Part shown: positions 8,072 through 18,288 of the stretch, piece after piece
How the letters are laid out: every line of letters begins with the position of its first letter
How positions within the stretch are numbered: the stretch's first letter is position 1
Assembly: GCF_001468085.1 (NCBI RefSeq)
Contig: NZ_LNZB01000015.1
Span: forward strand, 69,384-133,383
Direction of reading: 5' to 3'
Length of the DNA stretch: 64,000 bases
From: Legionella waltersii
GTDB lineage: Bacteria; Pseudomonadota; Gammaproteobacteria; Legionellales; Legionellaceae
Notes under the pieces: model-generated
The model's input: only the letters and a program-made list of their open reading frames with translations
The model's database searches: none
Told to the model about the DNA's origin: nothing
Position numbers and translations under genes: made by a program

Positions 8072-9108
8072 TGCTATTTCGCAGCGTGCGCGAATCGGAC
8101 TTAGATGCTATTCATCATCTAGCAGAAATAAGCGGTGTGGGGATGACCACACTTCCTAAGGATAAAGACTTACTAAAAAAAAGAGTACAATGGTCCTGTG
8201 AATCTTATAAAAAAGCGGTTCAAGGCCCAGGAAATGAATATTATTTTTTTGTTCTTGAAGATCTTAAAAATAATAAGATAGTAGGCACATCGGCCATTGA
8301 AGCAAGAACGGGTTATGAAACTCCCTTCTACTCTTACAAAATATCTAAGCGTACTAGAATTTGTCATTCATTAAATATTCGCAGTGATTATGAAGTACTA
8401 AGCCTAGTTAATGACAATCAAGGTCGAACGGAAATTTGTACTTTATTTTTAGCGCCTGAGTTTCGAAAAAATAATAATGGACTATTGTTATCAAAAGCAC
8501 GCTTTCTATTTATGGCTCAATTTCCAACTCGCTTTGCCCCAATAGTCATTGCCGAGATGCGTGGTATATCTAATGACCAAGGCCAATCACCATTTTGGAA
8601 CAATGTTGGCGCCCATTTTTTTCACATGCCCTTTGCGGAAGCTGATAGGCTAACCATTGCTACCAACAAGCAATTTATAGCAGACTTAATGCCTAGGAAC
8701 CCCGTTTATGTCAAACTTTTGTCTAATGAAGCACAAGAGGTAATAGGGAAACCACATCAATCCACAGTCCCTGCAATGAACATCCTATTGCATGAAGGGT
8801 TTCGCTATAATAATTACGTTGATATTTTTGATGCGGGCCCTACCATAGAATCTCCATTAAAGGAAATTCGGACAATTTCATTAAGTCGCCTGATGAAGAT
8901 TAAAAGCATTAGCGATGAAGCAAGTAGTCATGAATATCTCCTGGCAAATACAACTGTGAATTTTAAAGCAACTATAGGCTTCGCTATTTTTAATGAAAAT
9001 GACAGTAGCTGTATCATTAGTAAAGAAACGGCTAAACTTCTAGAAGTGACCATTGGGGATCATTTACGAGTAGCTCCCCTTCGCATTCATGAAGCACCTC
9101 CATTGTAA
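8068..9108 (+). CDS. astA: Arginine N-succinyltransferase
   Basis: First enzyme of the AST arginine catabolic route, transferring succinyl from succinyl-CoA to arginine. The 346 residues match the family length and contain its hallmark segments: the RSVRESDLDAI start, EVLSLVNDNQGRTEICTLFL, APEFRKNNNGLLLSKARF and SPFWNNVGAHFFHMPFAEAD. The start overlaps the stop of the M20 gene (ATGATG), with GAGG upstream. astD follows after 13 bp. The three ast genes plus the M20 gene form one transcription unit. Confidence 0.95.
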   Translation: MMLFRSVRESDLDAIHHLAEISGVGMTTLPKDKDLLKKRVQWSCESYKKAVQGPGNEYYFFVLEDLKNNKIVGTSAIEARTGYETPFYSYKISKRTRICHSLNIRSDYEVLSLVNDNQGRTEICTLFLAPEFRKNNNGLLLSKARFLFMAQFPTRFAPIVIAEMRGISNDQGQSPFWNNVGAHFFHMPFAEADRLTIATNKQFIADLMPRNPVYVKLLSNEAQEVIGKPHQSTVPAMNILLHEGFRYNNYVDIFDAGPTIESPLKEIRTISLSRLMKIKSISDEASSHEYLLANTTVNFKATIGFAIFNENDSSCIISKETAKLLEVTIGDHLRVAPLRIHEAPPL

Positions 9109-9121
9109 GAAGGGATGAGCG

Positions 9122-10606
9122 ATGTTAAATACAGTTATACAAAGCAAAGGACAATACATAAACGGAGAATGGAACAAGGGTAAAGGAACAACTCTTGAAT
9201 CAATAAACCCAGCAAATGGCCAACTCATTTGGCAAGGAAGTAACTCAACAAAAGAAGAAATATCCGCTGCACATCAAGCCGCTCGCATTGCTTTATCCAA
9301 ATGGAGCAACACTAGTTTTGATCAACGGGCAGAATTCACTCAAGAGTTTGCTCGCCAGGTGGAAAAGAACCGCGACAATTTAGCCCGATTAATCTCAATA
9401 GAAACAGGTAAACCTTTATGGGAATCCTTGACAGAGGTCAGCTCAGTCATTGCTAAGATCAATATATCCATTCAAGCCTATAAAGAAAGAACTTGGCCCA
9501 AACAAAGCGAAACCGCAGAAGCTACTGCATCGCTTCGCTTCAAACCTCATGGAATAGTAGTAGTACTAGGTGCATTCAACTTTCCTGCGCATTTAAGCAA
9601 TGGTCATATTGTCCCTTCTCTTTTGGCTGGCAACACCGTTTTATATAAGCCAAGCGAACAAACTCCAGCAGTTGCAGAGTTCATCATGGAGTGTTGGGAT
9701 GCAAGCGGTTTACCCAAAGGAGTAATACAGTGCCTTCAAGGAGATATTACTTGTGGTCAAGAATTACTCTCACAAGACATACAAGGCGTTTATTTTACAG
9801 GTAGCTATCCAACTGGCCTTAAAATACACCAGACGTTTAGTCATAAACCAGAAGTTATTTTGGCGTTGGAAATGGGGGGCAATAATCCTTTGGTCATAGA
9901 TACAGTAGACAATATGGATGCAGCTATCTATCACAGTTTATTATCCACTATGATTACCGCCGGTCAGCGCTGTACCTGTGCTAGGCGCCTAATCATCCCG
10001 AATACTGCTTTTGGTGATGAATTTTTACAACGGTTTATTAAAGCTTGTCAAAGCATTAAAATTGGCTCTTATGATGAGCAACCAGAACCATTTATAGGCC
10101 CTGTCATTAGCCATTTACAGGCCTTAAAGCATTTGCATGCCCAGAAGCAATTATTAGAGTTAGGGGGTGAGTCCCTTTTACCCATGACTTTAATGAGGGA
10201 ATACACAGGATTTCTAACTCCAGGTGTAATGGATATGACCAAGGTTAGAAATCCTGTAGATGAGGAAATTTTTGCCCCCTTTGTTCAAGTTTACCGTTAT
10301 CGCAATTTTGATGAAGCAATTGAATTAGCCAACTCAACCCGATATGGCTTATCAGCGGGTCTACTTGGAAACAACAAAGTCCATTATGATCAGTTTTATC
10401 AACTCATTCGTTCGGGCTTAATCAATTGGAATAGGCCAACCACCGGTGCAGCTAGTACTTTGCCATTTGGAGGAGTAGGTTGTAGTGGAAATCATAGACC
10501 AAGCGCGTATTTTGCTGCAGATTATTGTGCGTACCCAGTAGCAAGTATGGAACACCCTTCGCTGACTACCCCAAACCAACTTTTACCTGGTATCGTATTG
10601 GAATAA
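9122..10606 (+). CDS. astD: N-succinylglutamate 5-semialdehyde dehydrogenase
   Basis: NAD(P)-dependent aldehyde dehydrogenase of the fourth AST step. The 494 residues include the AstD-like [20 protein letters not shown] segment near residue 150, the general base Glu250 in LALEMGGNN and the catalytic Cys284 in GQRCTCARR. The C-terminal [17 protein letters not shown] segment is typical of AstD rather than of other aldehyde dehydrogenases. It sits between astA and astB. The aminotransferase of the preceding step, AstC, is not in this window and must be supplied from elsewhere, perhaps by an ArgD-type enzyme. Confidence 0.94.
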   Translation: MLNTVIQSKGQYINGEWNKGKGTTLESINPANGQLIWQGSNSTKEEISAAHQAARIALSKWSNTSFDQRAEFTQEFARQVEKNRDNLARLISIETGKPLWESLTEVSSVIAKINISIQAYKERTWPKQSETAEATASLRFKPHGIVVVLGAFNFPAHLSNGHIVPSLLAGNTVLYKPSEQTPAVAEFIMECWDASGLPKGVIQCLQGDITCGQELLSQDIQGVYFTGSYPTGLKIHQTFSHKPEVILALEMGGNNPLVIDTVDNMDAAIYHSLLSTMITAGQRCTCARRLIIPNTAFGDEFLQRFIKACQSIKIGSYDEQPEPFIGPVISHLQALKHLHAQKQLLELGGESLLPMTLMREYTGFLTPGVMDMTKVRNPVDEEIFAPFVQVYRYRNFDEAIELANSTRYGLSAGLLGNNKVHYDQFYQLIRSGLINWNRPTTGAASTLPFGGVGCSGNHRPSAYFAADYCAYPVASMEHPSLTTPNQLLPGIVLE

Positions 10607-10610
10607 TGAC

Positions 10611-11957
10611 ATGAAAGTATATGAATTAAACATTGACGGATTGGTAGGATCGACACATCACTACGCAGGTCTTTCTGAAGGAAATATTGCGTCAACAACC
10701 AATGCCGCTTCTATATCTAATCCACAGGCCGCTGCATTGCAAGGTCTTGATAAAATGCGTACACTTCATAAACTAGGCTTAAAGCAAGCTCTTATGCCAC
10801 CACAGCAACGTCCCAATCTGCAATTACTGCATCAACTCGGATTTAGTGGCACTCCAATCCAACAAATCAATAGAGCTTTCAAGTCAGCACCTGAGATCCT
10901 TAGTGCGGTTTATTCAGCCTCAAGCATGTGGGCAGCTAATGCTGCTACTGTGTCTGCAAGCACGGATACCACTGATAATAGAGTCCATTTTACTGCTGCT
11001 AATTTAGTTAGCAATTTGCACAGAAGCCAAGAGGCTGAATTTTCTCGCCATTTATTACAAACCATTTTTTCTGATCAAACGTATTTTGCCCACCATCTTG
11101 TCTTACCAAGAACGACAACAATGGGAGACGAAGGCGCAGCTAACCATAATCGTTTTTGCAAGGATCATTCTTCACCAGGCGTTAATTTATTTGTTTATGG
11201 CAAGCAGGTTTTTGCGGGAAAGGGATCATCACCCACCCCTAGTAAATACCCTGCTCGGCAAACTAAGGAATCGTTTGAAGCGATTGTACGAAACCATCTC
11301 CTGGATCCAAATCAAGTTATTTTTGCCTGCCAGAATCCTGATGCCATTGATCAAGGAGTATTCCATAATGATGTGATATCTGTAGCCAATGAATATGTAT
11401 TCCTTGTTCACGAGCTCGCTTTTCATAACCAAGCTGAAGTCTATGCAGAATTAAAAAAGAAAGCACCCTTCGAATTGAGAATCATTGAAGTTCCCGAGGA
11501 GCGCGTATCCATTAAGGATGCTGTTGACACCTATCTTTTTAATTCGCAACTCATTACCTTACCAGATAAAAACTCAATGATTCTCATCGCACCGATGGAG
11601 TGCCAAACGAACTATAATGTCAAAACTTACATCGATGAGATGATAGCTGACCCAACTAATCCAGTAAGCGAGATACGCTATCTGGATCTCAAACAAAGCA
11701 TGAAAAATGGTGGTGGCCCTGCTTGCTTACGTCTACGAATCCCTTTGAATGAAAGAGAACTTATTTCAATGCACTCAGGGGTGTTATTTTCTAACGACTT
11801 ATTCAATACGCTTGAAGTATGGATAAAAAAGTACTATCGCACTGAGTTAATCATAAACGATCTAGCAGATCCTCATTTTATGAATGAAACTTTGGAAGCA
11901 CTGGATCAATTAACTCAAATTCTAAAACTGGGATCCATTTACCCCTTTCAGAATTAG
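10611..11957 (+). CDS. astB: N-succinylarginine dihydrolase
   Basis: Second AST step: hydrolysis of succinylarginine to succinylornithine with release of CO2 and two ammonia. 448 residues, the usual length. Recognisable segments include [18 protein letters not shown] at the N-terminus, [17 protein letters not shown], and [18 protein letters not shown] near the C-terminus with the catalytic Cys region. It starts four bases after the astD stop, so translation is probably coupled. The gene order astA-astD-astB is as in other proteobacterial ast operons. Confidence 0.95.
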   Translation: MKVYELNIDGLVGSTHHYAGLSEGNIASTTNAASISNPQAAALQGLDKMRTLHKLGLKQALMPPQQRPNLQLLHQLGFSGTPIQQINRAFKSAPEILSAVYSASSMWAANAATVSASTDTTDNRVHFTAANLVSNLHRSQEAEFSRHLLQTIFSDQTYFAHHLVLPRTTTMGDEGAANHNRFCKDHSSPGVNLFVYGKQVFAGKGSSPTPSKYPARQTKESFEAIVRNHLLDPNQVIFACQNPDAIDQGVFHNDVISVANEYVFLVHELAFHNQAEVYAELKKKAPFELRIIEVPEERVSIKDAVDTYLFNSQLITLPDKNSMILIAPMECQTNYNVKTYIDEMIADPTNPVSEIRYLDLKQSMKNGGGPACLRLRIPLNERELISMHSGVLFSNDLFNTLEVWIKKYYRTELIINDLADPHFMNETLEALDQLTQILKLGSIYPFQN

Positions 11958-11971
11958 GAATCATTTTAGCG

Positions 11972-12697
11972 ATGTGGAAAGTAAAATTTGGGAGGTGTAT
12001 ATATACCTCTCCAACTGGATGTAAAGTGTATCAGAATTTTTTATACAGATGGCTAACATTTAGTGATGCTGCATGGCAAACTGTTATTAACCGCTACATA
12101 CCAAGCAATCCTATTTTGCATTATCTTAAAGCACTAACTATCATGGTCAGAGCCAACCCAAGTGATTGCTGTCTACTAGGTCTTGGAGGGGCAGGAGTAC
12201 CCCACATGTTAGTAAAAGGAAACCAGGAACATTCAATAGTTGCTGTGGATAATAGCTTGGATGTAATACAGATAGCAAAAAAGTTTTTCAAAGCCGATAC
12301 CATTCCAAACTTAACTATTTTGCATCAAAATGCCAATGATTTCGTCCGCCACAATACGGAAAAATTTCACCATCTACTCATTGATTTGTATGACTCCTAT
12401 CATTTTCCAGAGGATTGCCATAGCCTTGAATTCTTTCAACACTGTAAAAATTGTTTAGCCGAAAATGGATATCTAGCCATTAACTTAGCTAACCCAAAGG
12501 AGCAACTCTCTATTCTTAAACTGCTAAAACAAGTGTTTAATACCAGCATTGTCCTTACTATCCCAGACTGCGATAATATTGTGGTCATACTGCCACAAAA
12601 CGGCGACAGAAATTCATTCATTCGAGCAATGAATGAAACACATGAGTTAAAAAAAATCTCATGGACAACCCCATGGGGTTATATTGCCGACTACTAG
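11972..12697 (+). CDS. Spermidine synthase-like (polyamine aminopropyltransferase fold) protein
   Basis: 241 residues with a Rossmann SAM-type core: LLGLGGAGVPHMLV, an acidic loop AVDNSLDVIQIAKKFF, and a HHLLIDLYDSYHFPED segment where aminopropyltransferases place their active-site Asp. It is shorter than true SpeE (about 280 residues) and its N-terminal beta domain is reduced, so the substrate may differ. It lies 14 bp after astB and reads as the last gene of the ast unit. Polyamines derive from arginine and ornithine, which makes the pairing sensible. Activity is not established by sequence; a small methyltransferase is the alternative. Confidence 0.65.
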   Translation: MWKVKFGRCIYTSPTGCKVYQNFLYRWLTFSDAAWQTVINRYIPSNPILHYLKALTIMVRANPSDCCLLGLGGAGVPHMLVKGNQEHSIVAVDNSLDVIQIAKKFFKADTIPNLTILHQNANDFVRHNTEKFHHLLIDLYDSYHFPEDCHSLEFFQHCKNCLAENGYLAINLANPKEQLSILKLLKQVFNTSIVLTIPDCDNIVVILPQNGDRNSFIRAMNETHELKKISWTTPWGYIADY

Positions 12698-12740
12698 TTT
12701 GAGCGGTAATGATTGACGTATAGAATCAAACCAAATATCA

Positions 12741-13112
12741 CTACTTCTGATCGCTCATATACATAATTGCTGCAATTAGAGCCTTATCAGAACAATCAAC
12801 ATTCGGGTCCTCCGATTCCTTACATAGACCACCATGATGCATTAAACCTTTGCCAATTTTCACACTGTAAAGCAAATAATCCATTCCAGTCTTAAACTGT
12901 TTGGGATTCGTTTTAGCCTCCTGATTAGCTTGTTCAAAACGCGTTTTCCAAGCCTTTTTATCAAAAGCTGCTGGAGACTTAATGGCTGGTGACAAATTGG
13001 GGGCATGACAATTTTTACAGGCTAATTCATAGGTATTCTTGCCTAAGTCATCTGCCAGCGCTGATAGACTCACGAAAAAAGCCATTAGAGATACAATGAT
13101 GATTTTATACAT
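12741..13112 (-). CDS. Small periplasmic c-type cytochrome
   Basis: 123 residues. An N-terminal signal peptide (about residues 1-20, ending ALAD) is followed by a single haem-binding CKNCH motif at about residues 33-37. A candidate distal Met lies in the C-terminal MYMSDQ or GLMHHGG segment. Size and layout resemble cytochrome c5/c552-type electron carriers. GGAG precedes the ATG. It lies 29 bp downstream of betA on the same strand and may take electrons from the flavin dehydrogenase; that link is inferred from position only. Confidence 0.75.
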   Translation of the reverse strand: MYKIIIVSLMAFFVSLSALADDLGKNTYELACKNCHAPNLSPAIKSPAAFDKKAWKTRFEQANQEAKTNPKQFKTGMDYLLYSVKIGKGLMHHGGLCKESEDPNVDCSDKALIAAIMYMSDQK

Positions 13113-13141
13113 GTTTCACTCCATTTAAATAATTATTATTT

Positions 13142-14791
13142 TCAGTAGGTTAACAGATCTTCAATTTTTTTACTTCTTGATTTAGGCAATTCGTAATTAT
13201 GTTTCTCCTTGATAATATCTGCTGCTTTTTCAGCAATCATGATGGTAGCTGCGTTTAAATTGCCACTGATCATGCTAGGCATAATGGACGCATCAATAAC
13301 TCTAAGATTGTCTAAGCCATGAAGCAGAGTTTGAGAATTTACAACTGACATACCATCGGCTCCCATTTTACAGGTACCACAGGGATGGTAAGCGCTATCT
13401 GCTTTTTCTCGAATAAAAGCATCGATTTCTGTGTTGGACTGTATGGATTTTCCTGGGGCTATTTCATCACTAATATAGGGATAAAACGCAGGTTGCGAAA
13501 AGATTTCCCTGGTTAATCGCACACAAGCACGCATATCACGTATATCGTCTTCAGTTTGTAAGTAATTCGGTTGTATCCAAGGATGATCAAAGGGGTTTGA
13601 AGACTTCAGGCTAATATACCCTCGACTACTGGGTCTCATTGTTCCAACATGAACTTGAAACGCCTCCTCTGTGACCTCTTTTCTTCCATGATCAATGACT
13701 AATGAAGGCAGGAAATGGTATTGAATATCAGGATGCGCGACATCTTCTCTACTCCTAATAAATCCTCCAGCTTCTAGATGAGAAGTTGCCCCTAAACCGG
13801 ATCGCAACATGAACCATCGCAGACCTAGAAATTGCTTCCAAGGCGCGTATTGTTGCGAATACAGGGAAACAGGTTGCGTACATCGGTGCTGAATGTACAC
13901 TTCTAGATGATCCTGTAGATTTTTTCCAACGCCAGGTAAATGGCATTTCACTTCAATTCCTAATTTACTGAGTTCTTGCGCATCTCCCACCCCTGATAGC
14001 ATTAGCAGATGTGGAGAATTAATTGCTCCACAAGACAAAATAACCTCTCGTCGAGCATAAACAGTTTTAAGCCTTTTTTTATGAAGAAGATCTACACCAA
14101 TAGCTCGGTTATTTTTGATGATTACCTTATGAGCATGTGACTTTGTCATAACAGTTAAGTTCGGTCGTCTCAACGCTGGTCTTAAATACGCTTCGGAAGA
14201 ACTCCACCGCTTTCCATCATGAATAGTCATATCAAGACTTCCAAATCCCTCCTGCTGTTCACCATTCATGTCATTGGTGTATGGATAGCCAGCTTGTATT
14301 CCAGCATTGATAAAGGCTTGATACAAAGGATTAGCACATTTAGCTCTAGTAACCCTTAATAATCCATTGATTCCTCGATAATCATTTTCTCCAAGACTAT
14401 AATGTTCGGATTTTTTAAAATAGGGTAATACGTCCTGATAAGACCATCCCAATGCTCCCTCATCTTCCCATCGATCATAGTCAAGTCGATGTCCTCTAAT
14501 ATACACCATAGCATTGAGTGAAGAGCTTCCACCTAAGACCTTACCTCTAGGCCAATAGAGTCTGCGTCCATTCATTTGTTCTTGCGGTTCCGTATGGTAA
14601 TACCAATTGTATCTATTGTCTCGTAGGTTATAGGCTAATGCAGAAGGCATTTGAATCTTCCATGATTTATCCGAGGCACCTGCTTCGATTAATAACACCG
14701 AAACTAACGGATTCTCACTTAAACGGCTTGCCAGTACACAGCCTGCACTACCTGCTCCTACTACGATATAATCATATGATGGAGTTTTCAT
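13142..14791 (-). CDS. betA: Choline dehydrogenase (GMC oxidoreductase)
   Basis: 549-residue FAD enzyme. The N-terminal YIVVGAGSAGCVLASRL dinucleotide site, the GMC signature GKVLGGSSSLNAMVYIRGH at about residue 80, and the C-terminal ADSAYHPCGTCKMG with the catalytic His match the BetA branch. It oxidises choline to betaine aldehyde at the membrane. It lies 61 bp downstream of betB on the same strand. Other GMC alcohol dehydrogenases are close relatives, but the betB neighbour supports choline. No betI or betT is in the window. Confidence 0.85.
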   Translation of the reverse strand: MKTPSYDYIVVGAGSAGCVLASRLSENPLVSVLLIEAGASDKSWKIQMPSALAYNLRDNRYNWYYHTEPQEQMNGRRLYWPRGKVLGGSSSLNAMVYIRGHRLDYDRWEDEGALGWSYQDVLPYFKKSEHYSLGENDYRGINGLLRVTRAKCANPLYQAFINAGIQAGYPYTNDMNGEQQEGFGSLDMTIHDGKRWSSSEAYLRPALRRPNLTVMTKSHAHKVIIKNNRAIGVDLLHKKRLKTVYARREVILSCGAINSPHLLMLSGVGDAQELSKLGIEVKCHLPGVGKNLQDHLEVYIQHRCTQPVSLYSQQYAPWKQFLGLRWFMLRSGLGATSHLEAGGFIRSREDVAHPDIQYHFLPSLVIDHGRKEVTEEAFQVHVGTMRPSSRGYISLKSSNPFDHPWIQPNYLQTEDDIRDMRACVRLTREIFSQPAFYPYISDEIAPGKSIQSNTEIDAFIREKADSAYHPCGTCKMGADGMSVVNSQTLLHGLDNLRVIDASIMPSMISGNLNAATIMIAEKAADIIKEKHNYELPKSRSKKIEDLLTY

Positions 14792-14852
14792 TTTAAAATT
14801 CCCTTTATTATTGTTTATACCTTCCTTGGCAACACAACAACTTCTTTATACT

Positions 14853-16316
14853 TTACTCATAAGGACAAACAACGTCCCCTAGCTCCACATAAATACTTTT
14901 TAATTGTGTATAATGATCTAAAGTTGCAACCCCATTTTCTCGCCCCATACCGGATTGTTTATTCCCACCAAAAGGCATTTCAATAGGGTTAATATTGTAG
15001 TTATTAATCCAGCAAGTACCTGCATCTAACTGAGCTATCACACAATGTGCTCTTTGAATATCCTTGGTGAAAATTCCTGCGGCTAATCCATACTCTGTAT
15101 TATTAGCGCGTTGTATGACTTCATCTTCTTGCTCAAAACGCAGCACACTCATCACAGGTCCAAAGATTTCTTCTCTTACAATGCGCATATCATCACGACA
15201 ATTTACGAAAATAGTGGGTTCTATGTAATTTCCTGCCTCAAAAACTCCATGAGTTAACCTATTGCCTCCATAATGGAGGCTAGCGCCTTCTGTAAGTCCT
15301 GCATCAATGTATGACATCACTTTGTCCAAATGAGGTTTTGATATCAATGGCCCCATTTGCGTTTCTGGATTTAATGGATCTCCGATTCTGATTTTAGTAA
15401 CACGTTCTGTTAGCTGAGTTAAAAAATCTTGATAAATACTCGAATGAACAAATACTCGTGTGCCATTTGAACATATTTCACCCTGAGAATAAAAATTTGC
15501 CAGCATTGCAGCCGATACAGCATTGTTCAAATTAGAATCTTCAAAAAGAATAAGTGGTGATTTTCCACCCAGCTCCATAGTCACCTTTTTTAGACCGTCT
15601 GCCGCATCTCTCATGACCGCCTTACCTGTTGAAACGGACCCAGTAAAAGATATTTTTGCAACTGCAGAATGTTGAACGATAAGCTTCCCTGTTTCACCAT
15701 CTCCTGTAATTACATTGAATACCCCATCGGGCAGTCCTGCTTCGGTATAGAGCTCTGCAAGCTTTAACGCTGTCAATGAAGCATGCTCAGAAGGCTTAAA
15801 CACCATTGTATTTCCACAAGCCAATGCAGGTGCTGATTTCCAACATGCAATTTGAATTGGAAAATTCCATGCACCAATCCCCACGCACACTCCCAAAGGC
15901 TCTCTTCGGGTGTAAACAAAAGAAGAGGGGTAAGAAATATGTTGGCCACTCAAATCTGCAATAAGATCTGCGTAATAATCTAAGCAGTCAGCTCCAGATA
16001 ATACATCAATAACCGAGGTCTCTTGTATTGGTTTCCCTGTATCTAGCGATTCAAGTCTTGCTAATTCAGCATTATTCTTACGCAATAAATGTGCAGTATT
16101 TCTTAATATTTTAGCTCTTTCTCGATGGGGTGTCGTAGACCAAGTTATAAATGCACGTTTAGCGGCATTTACTGCTAGCTCTATATCAGATTCCTTGGCT
16201 TTAGCAAATGAATAAAGGGCTTGGTTATTTGCAGGGTTCAGTGAAACAATCACATCGTCAGAGTTCGATTCCACATAACGTCCATTGATGTATAAATTAA
16301 CGAATTCCTTTATCAC
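14853..16316 (-). CDS. betB: Betaine-aldehyde dehydrogenase
   Basis: 487-residue aldehyde dehydrogenase. VTMELGGKSPL holds the general-base Glu, Cys282 lies in QGEICSNGTRVFVH, and CWINNYNINPIEMPFGGNKQ near the C-terminus is the BetB type. It converts betaine aldehyde to glycine betaine, an osmoprotectant that can also serve as a methyl donor or carbon source. It follows the EamA gene by 12 bp and precedes betA, so the three probably share a transcript. Confidence 0.88.
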   Translation of the reverse strand: MIKEFVNLYINGRYVESNSDDVIVSLNPANNQALYSFAKAKESDIELAVNAAKRAFITWSTTPHRERAKILRNTAHLLRKNNAELARLESLDTGKPIQETSVIDVLSGADCLDYYADLIADLSGQHISYPSSFVYTRREPLGVCVGIGAWNFPIQIACWKSAPALACGNTMVFKPSEHASLTALKLAELYTEAGLPDGVFNVITGDGETGKLIVQHSAVAKISFTGSVSTGKAVMRDAADGLKKVTMELGGKSPLILFEDSNLNNAVSAAMLANFYSQGEICSNGTRVFVHSSIYQDFLTQLTERVTKIRIGDPLNPETQMGPLISKPHLDKVMSYIDAGLTEGASLHYGGNRLTHGVFEAGNYIEPTIFVNCRDDMRIVREEIFGPVMSVLRFEQEDEVIQRANNTEYGLAAGIFTKDIQRAHCVIAQLDAGTCWINNYNINPIEMPFGGNKQSGMGRENGVATLDHYTQLKSIYVELGDVVCPYE

Positions 16317-16328
16317 TTTACCTCCTGG

Positions 16329-16739
16329 TTAAGCTAGTAATACGATAGCAAACAATGACATTAAAATCCCTGCTGTTTGCTTCACAGTAATTGTGTGGTT
16401 TAAAAATATTATCATTAATAATGTACTCACCATTGGATATAGTGCAGTAATTGTAACAATAGGAATTGCAGGCCCCTTTTGTAAAGCCACAATGAAAAAC
16501 AAGGTACCTAAACCGGTAGTAACACCAGACAAAATAGCATAGGCAATCCCTTTTGTATTAAAACTTGGCTGAAAGTCCATGATTAATATAAAAAAAATCG
16601 CAACAATAAAAAAACCTAGTGCGGAGTAAAATGTTGCCGATTTAGCGCAAATTTCTGTTGATGTTTTGGCTCCCAAAAATCCCCATAGGCCAAAAAACAT
16701 AAGTGAAAAGAACGTAAACATGTACCAAGGTTTAATCAT
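16329..16739 (-). CDS. Single-domain EamA/DMT-family membrane transporter
   Basis: 136 residues, nearly all hydrophobic, with four or five predicted membrane helices. It is one EamA unit, where most family members have two, and would work as a dimer. ALYPMVSTLLMIIFLNHTIT is typical of the second half of an EamA repeat. GGAG precedes the ATG. It is first in the operon with betB and betA, so transport of choline, betaine or a related compound is plausible but unproven. Confidence 0.75.
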   Translation of the reverse strand: MIKPWYMFTFFSLMFFGLWGFLGAKTSTEICAKSATFYSALGFFIVAIFFILIMDFQPSFNTKGIAYAILSGVTTGLGTLFFIVALQKGPAIPIVTITALYPMVSTLLMIIFLNHTITVKQTAGILMSLFAIVLLA

Positions 16740-16893
16740 TGACTGCTCCTTGACAAATTCTTTCTATTTTAGCGATGTACGTGGAATATCTCAATCATTT
16801 GTGGAAGCTGAGACTCATTTTTAAAATTGTGATTGTATCTTATCAATGACAATCAAGGCGTGAAAAAAGTGGGAGAACTATATTGGAGGTCAT

Positions 16894-16970
16894 GAAACCG
16901 AGCCGCAACCGTTAGGGAGCGAACAAATGACAAATTTAAATCCGCTTGCTAACGCGCGCGGCTCGGTTTC
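16894..16970. repeat. Short palindromic repeat of the GAGCCGCGCGCG family
   Basis: A 77-bp palindrome downstream of frr. GAAACCGAGCCGC at 16894-16906 pairs with GCGGCTCGGTTTC at 16958-16970. The right half contains CCGCTTGCTAACGCGCGCGG, nearly the same as the core of the 4350-4764 repeats. This solo copy shows the basic unit of the family. At this position it could also end the rpsB-tsf-pyrH-frr transcript, although no long T-tract follows. The rest of the 16740-16997 gap contains nothing I can name. Confidence 0.75.
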
Positions 16971-16997
16971 TCTCTTGAGAGTGTGTGTAGAGATCCA

Positions 16998-17555
16998 TCA
17001 AATTTCCATTAGATCCTTTTCTTTCGCGACTAGGATTGCATCCACCTCAGCAATGTATTTATCCGTTAATTTCTGAATCAATTCTCCAGCTCGGCGCTCA
17101 TCATCCTCAGAAATAGCTTTCTCTTTCACTAGATCCTTTAATTGAGCATTAGCATCCCTTCTTACATTGCGAATAGATACCTTGCCTTGCTCACCTTCAT
17201 GACGGACCACTTTAATTAATTCTTTTCTTCGTTCTTCAGTCAAAGGTGGCATAGGTACTCGAATAGCTGATCCCGCAGATGCCGGATTGAGTCCCAAATC
17301 AGAGTTTAATATAGCCTTTTCAACAGCTGCCACCATTGATTTATCCCAAGGTGTCACTGTTAATGTTCTTGAGTCACTAGTAGTTATATTAGCCACTTGA
17401 TTTAAGGGGGTAGTACTTCCATAATATTCGACCATCACATGATCCAATAAGCTAGCATTTGCCCTTCCAGTTCTAATTTTTGTCATGTCCACTTGCAGAG
17501 CTTCAATAGCTCTTTTCATACGCTTTTCAGACTCTTGTTTGATGTCATTAATCAT
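16998..17555 (-). CDS. frr: Ribosome recycling factor
   Basis: 185 residues, standard length. The family segments are clear: [20 protein letters not shown] at the start of the long coiled-coil domain, [20 protein letters not shown] in the insert domain, and the C-terminal half containing [16 protein letters not shown]. With EF-G it splits post-termination ribosomes. The start overlaps the end of pyrH by eight bases. It is the last gene of the rpsB-tsf-pyrH-frr operon. Confidence 0.98.
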   Translation of the reverse strand: MINDIKQESEKRMKRAIEALQVDMTKIRTGRANASLLDHVMVEYYGSTTPLNQVANITTSDSRTLTVTPWDKSMVAAVEKAILNSDLGLNPASAGSAIRVPMPPLTEERRKELIKVVRHEGEQGKVSIRNVRRDANAQLKDLVKEKAISEDDERRAGELIQKLTDKYIAEVDAILVAKEKDLMEI

Positions 17556-18288
17556 GATTGGCTCCTACTATAGTTCCTACTCTCTCTCCAGTTACAATTC
17601 GTTTATAGGCTTTAGGCTCTGCCATATTAAATACCTGCAGAGGCATTCCTTGATCCTGACATAAACAAATTGCCGTTGAGTCCATAACCTCTAAGCCTTT
17701 TGTTAACACTTCTTTATAGGTTAAGTAATCATAGCGGATTGCTTCTGGATTTTTAACAGGATCATCTGAATAGACACCATCAACTTTAGTCGCTTTCAGT
17801 ACAACGTCCGCTCCAATTTCAATGGCTCTTAAACAAGCTGCTGTGTCTGTTGTGAAAAATGGGTTACCAGTGCCTGCAGCAAAAATCACAACATGACCAT
17901 TACGTAAATGCGTAATTGCTTTTCGTCTATGGTATGGGTCAACTACTCCTAACATGGGAATAGCTGACATAATCCTAGCTGGCAAATCAATTCTTTCTAA
18001 TGCATCCCTTAAAGCTAATGCATTCATTACTGTTGCCAGCATACCCATATGATCTCCAGTAACTCGTCCTACCCCGGCTTTCGATAAAGCCTTTCCTCGG
18101 AACAAATTACCACCACCCAAGACAAGCCCTACTTCAACACCCATCTGAATCAGTTCAGCAATATCATTCGCCAAAGAATCAAGAACTGAAGGATCGATAC
18201 CAAATTGCGATTTGCCCATAAGCGCTTCACCACTGAATTTAAGCAATATTCGCTTATACTTCAATTTTGGTTGTTTATCATCCATCAT
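17548..18288 (-). CDS. pyrH: UMP kinase
   Basis: Bacterial hexameric UMP kinase of the amino-acid kinase fold, converting UMP to UDP. The N-terminal [10 protein letters not shown] phosphate loop, [13 protein letters not shown] and [20 protein letters not shown] are diagnostic. 246 residues. Two ATG codons (18288 and 18285) are possible and both overlap the tsf stop. The gene sits in the conserved rpsB-tsf-pyrH-frr order. Confidence 0.98.
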   Translation of the reverse strand: MMDDKQPKLKYKRILLKFSGEALMGKSQFGIDPSVLDSLANDIAELIQMGVEVGLVLGGGNLFRGKALSKAGVGRVTGDHMGMLATVMNALALRDALERIDLPARIMSAIPMLGVVDPYHRRKAITHLRNGHVVIFAAGTGNPFFTTDTAACLRAIEIGADVVLKATKVDGVYSDDPVKNPEAIRYDYLTYKEVLTKGLEVMDSTAICLCQDQGMPLQVFNMAEPKAYKRIVTGERVGTIVGANHD

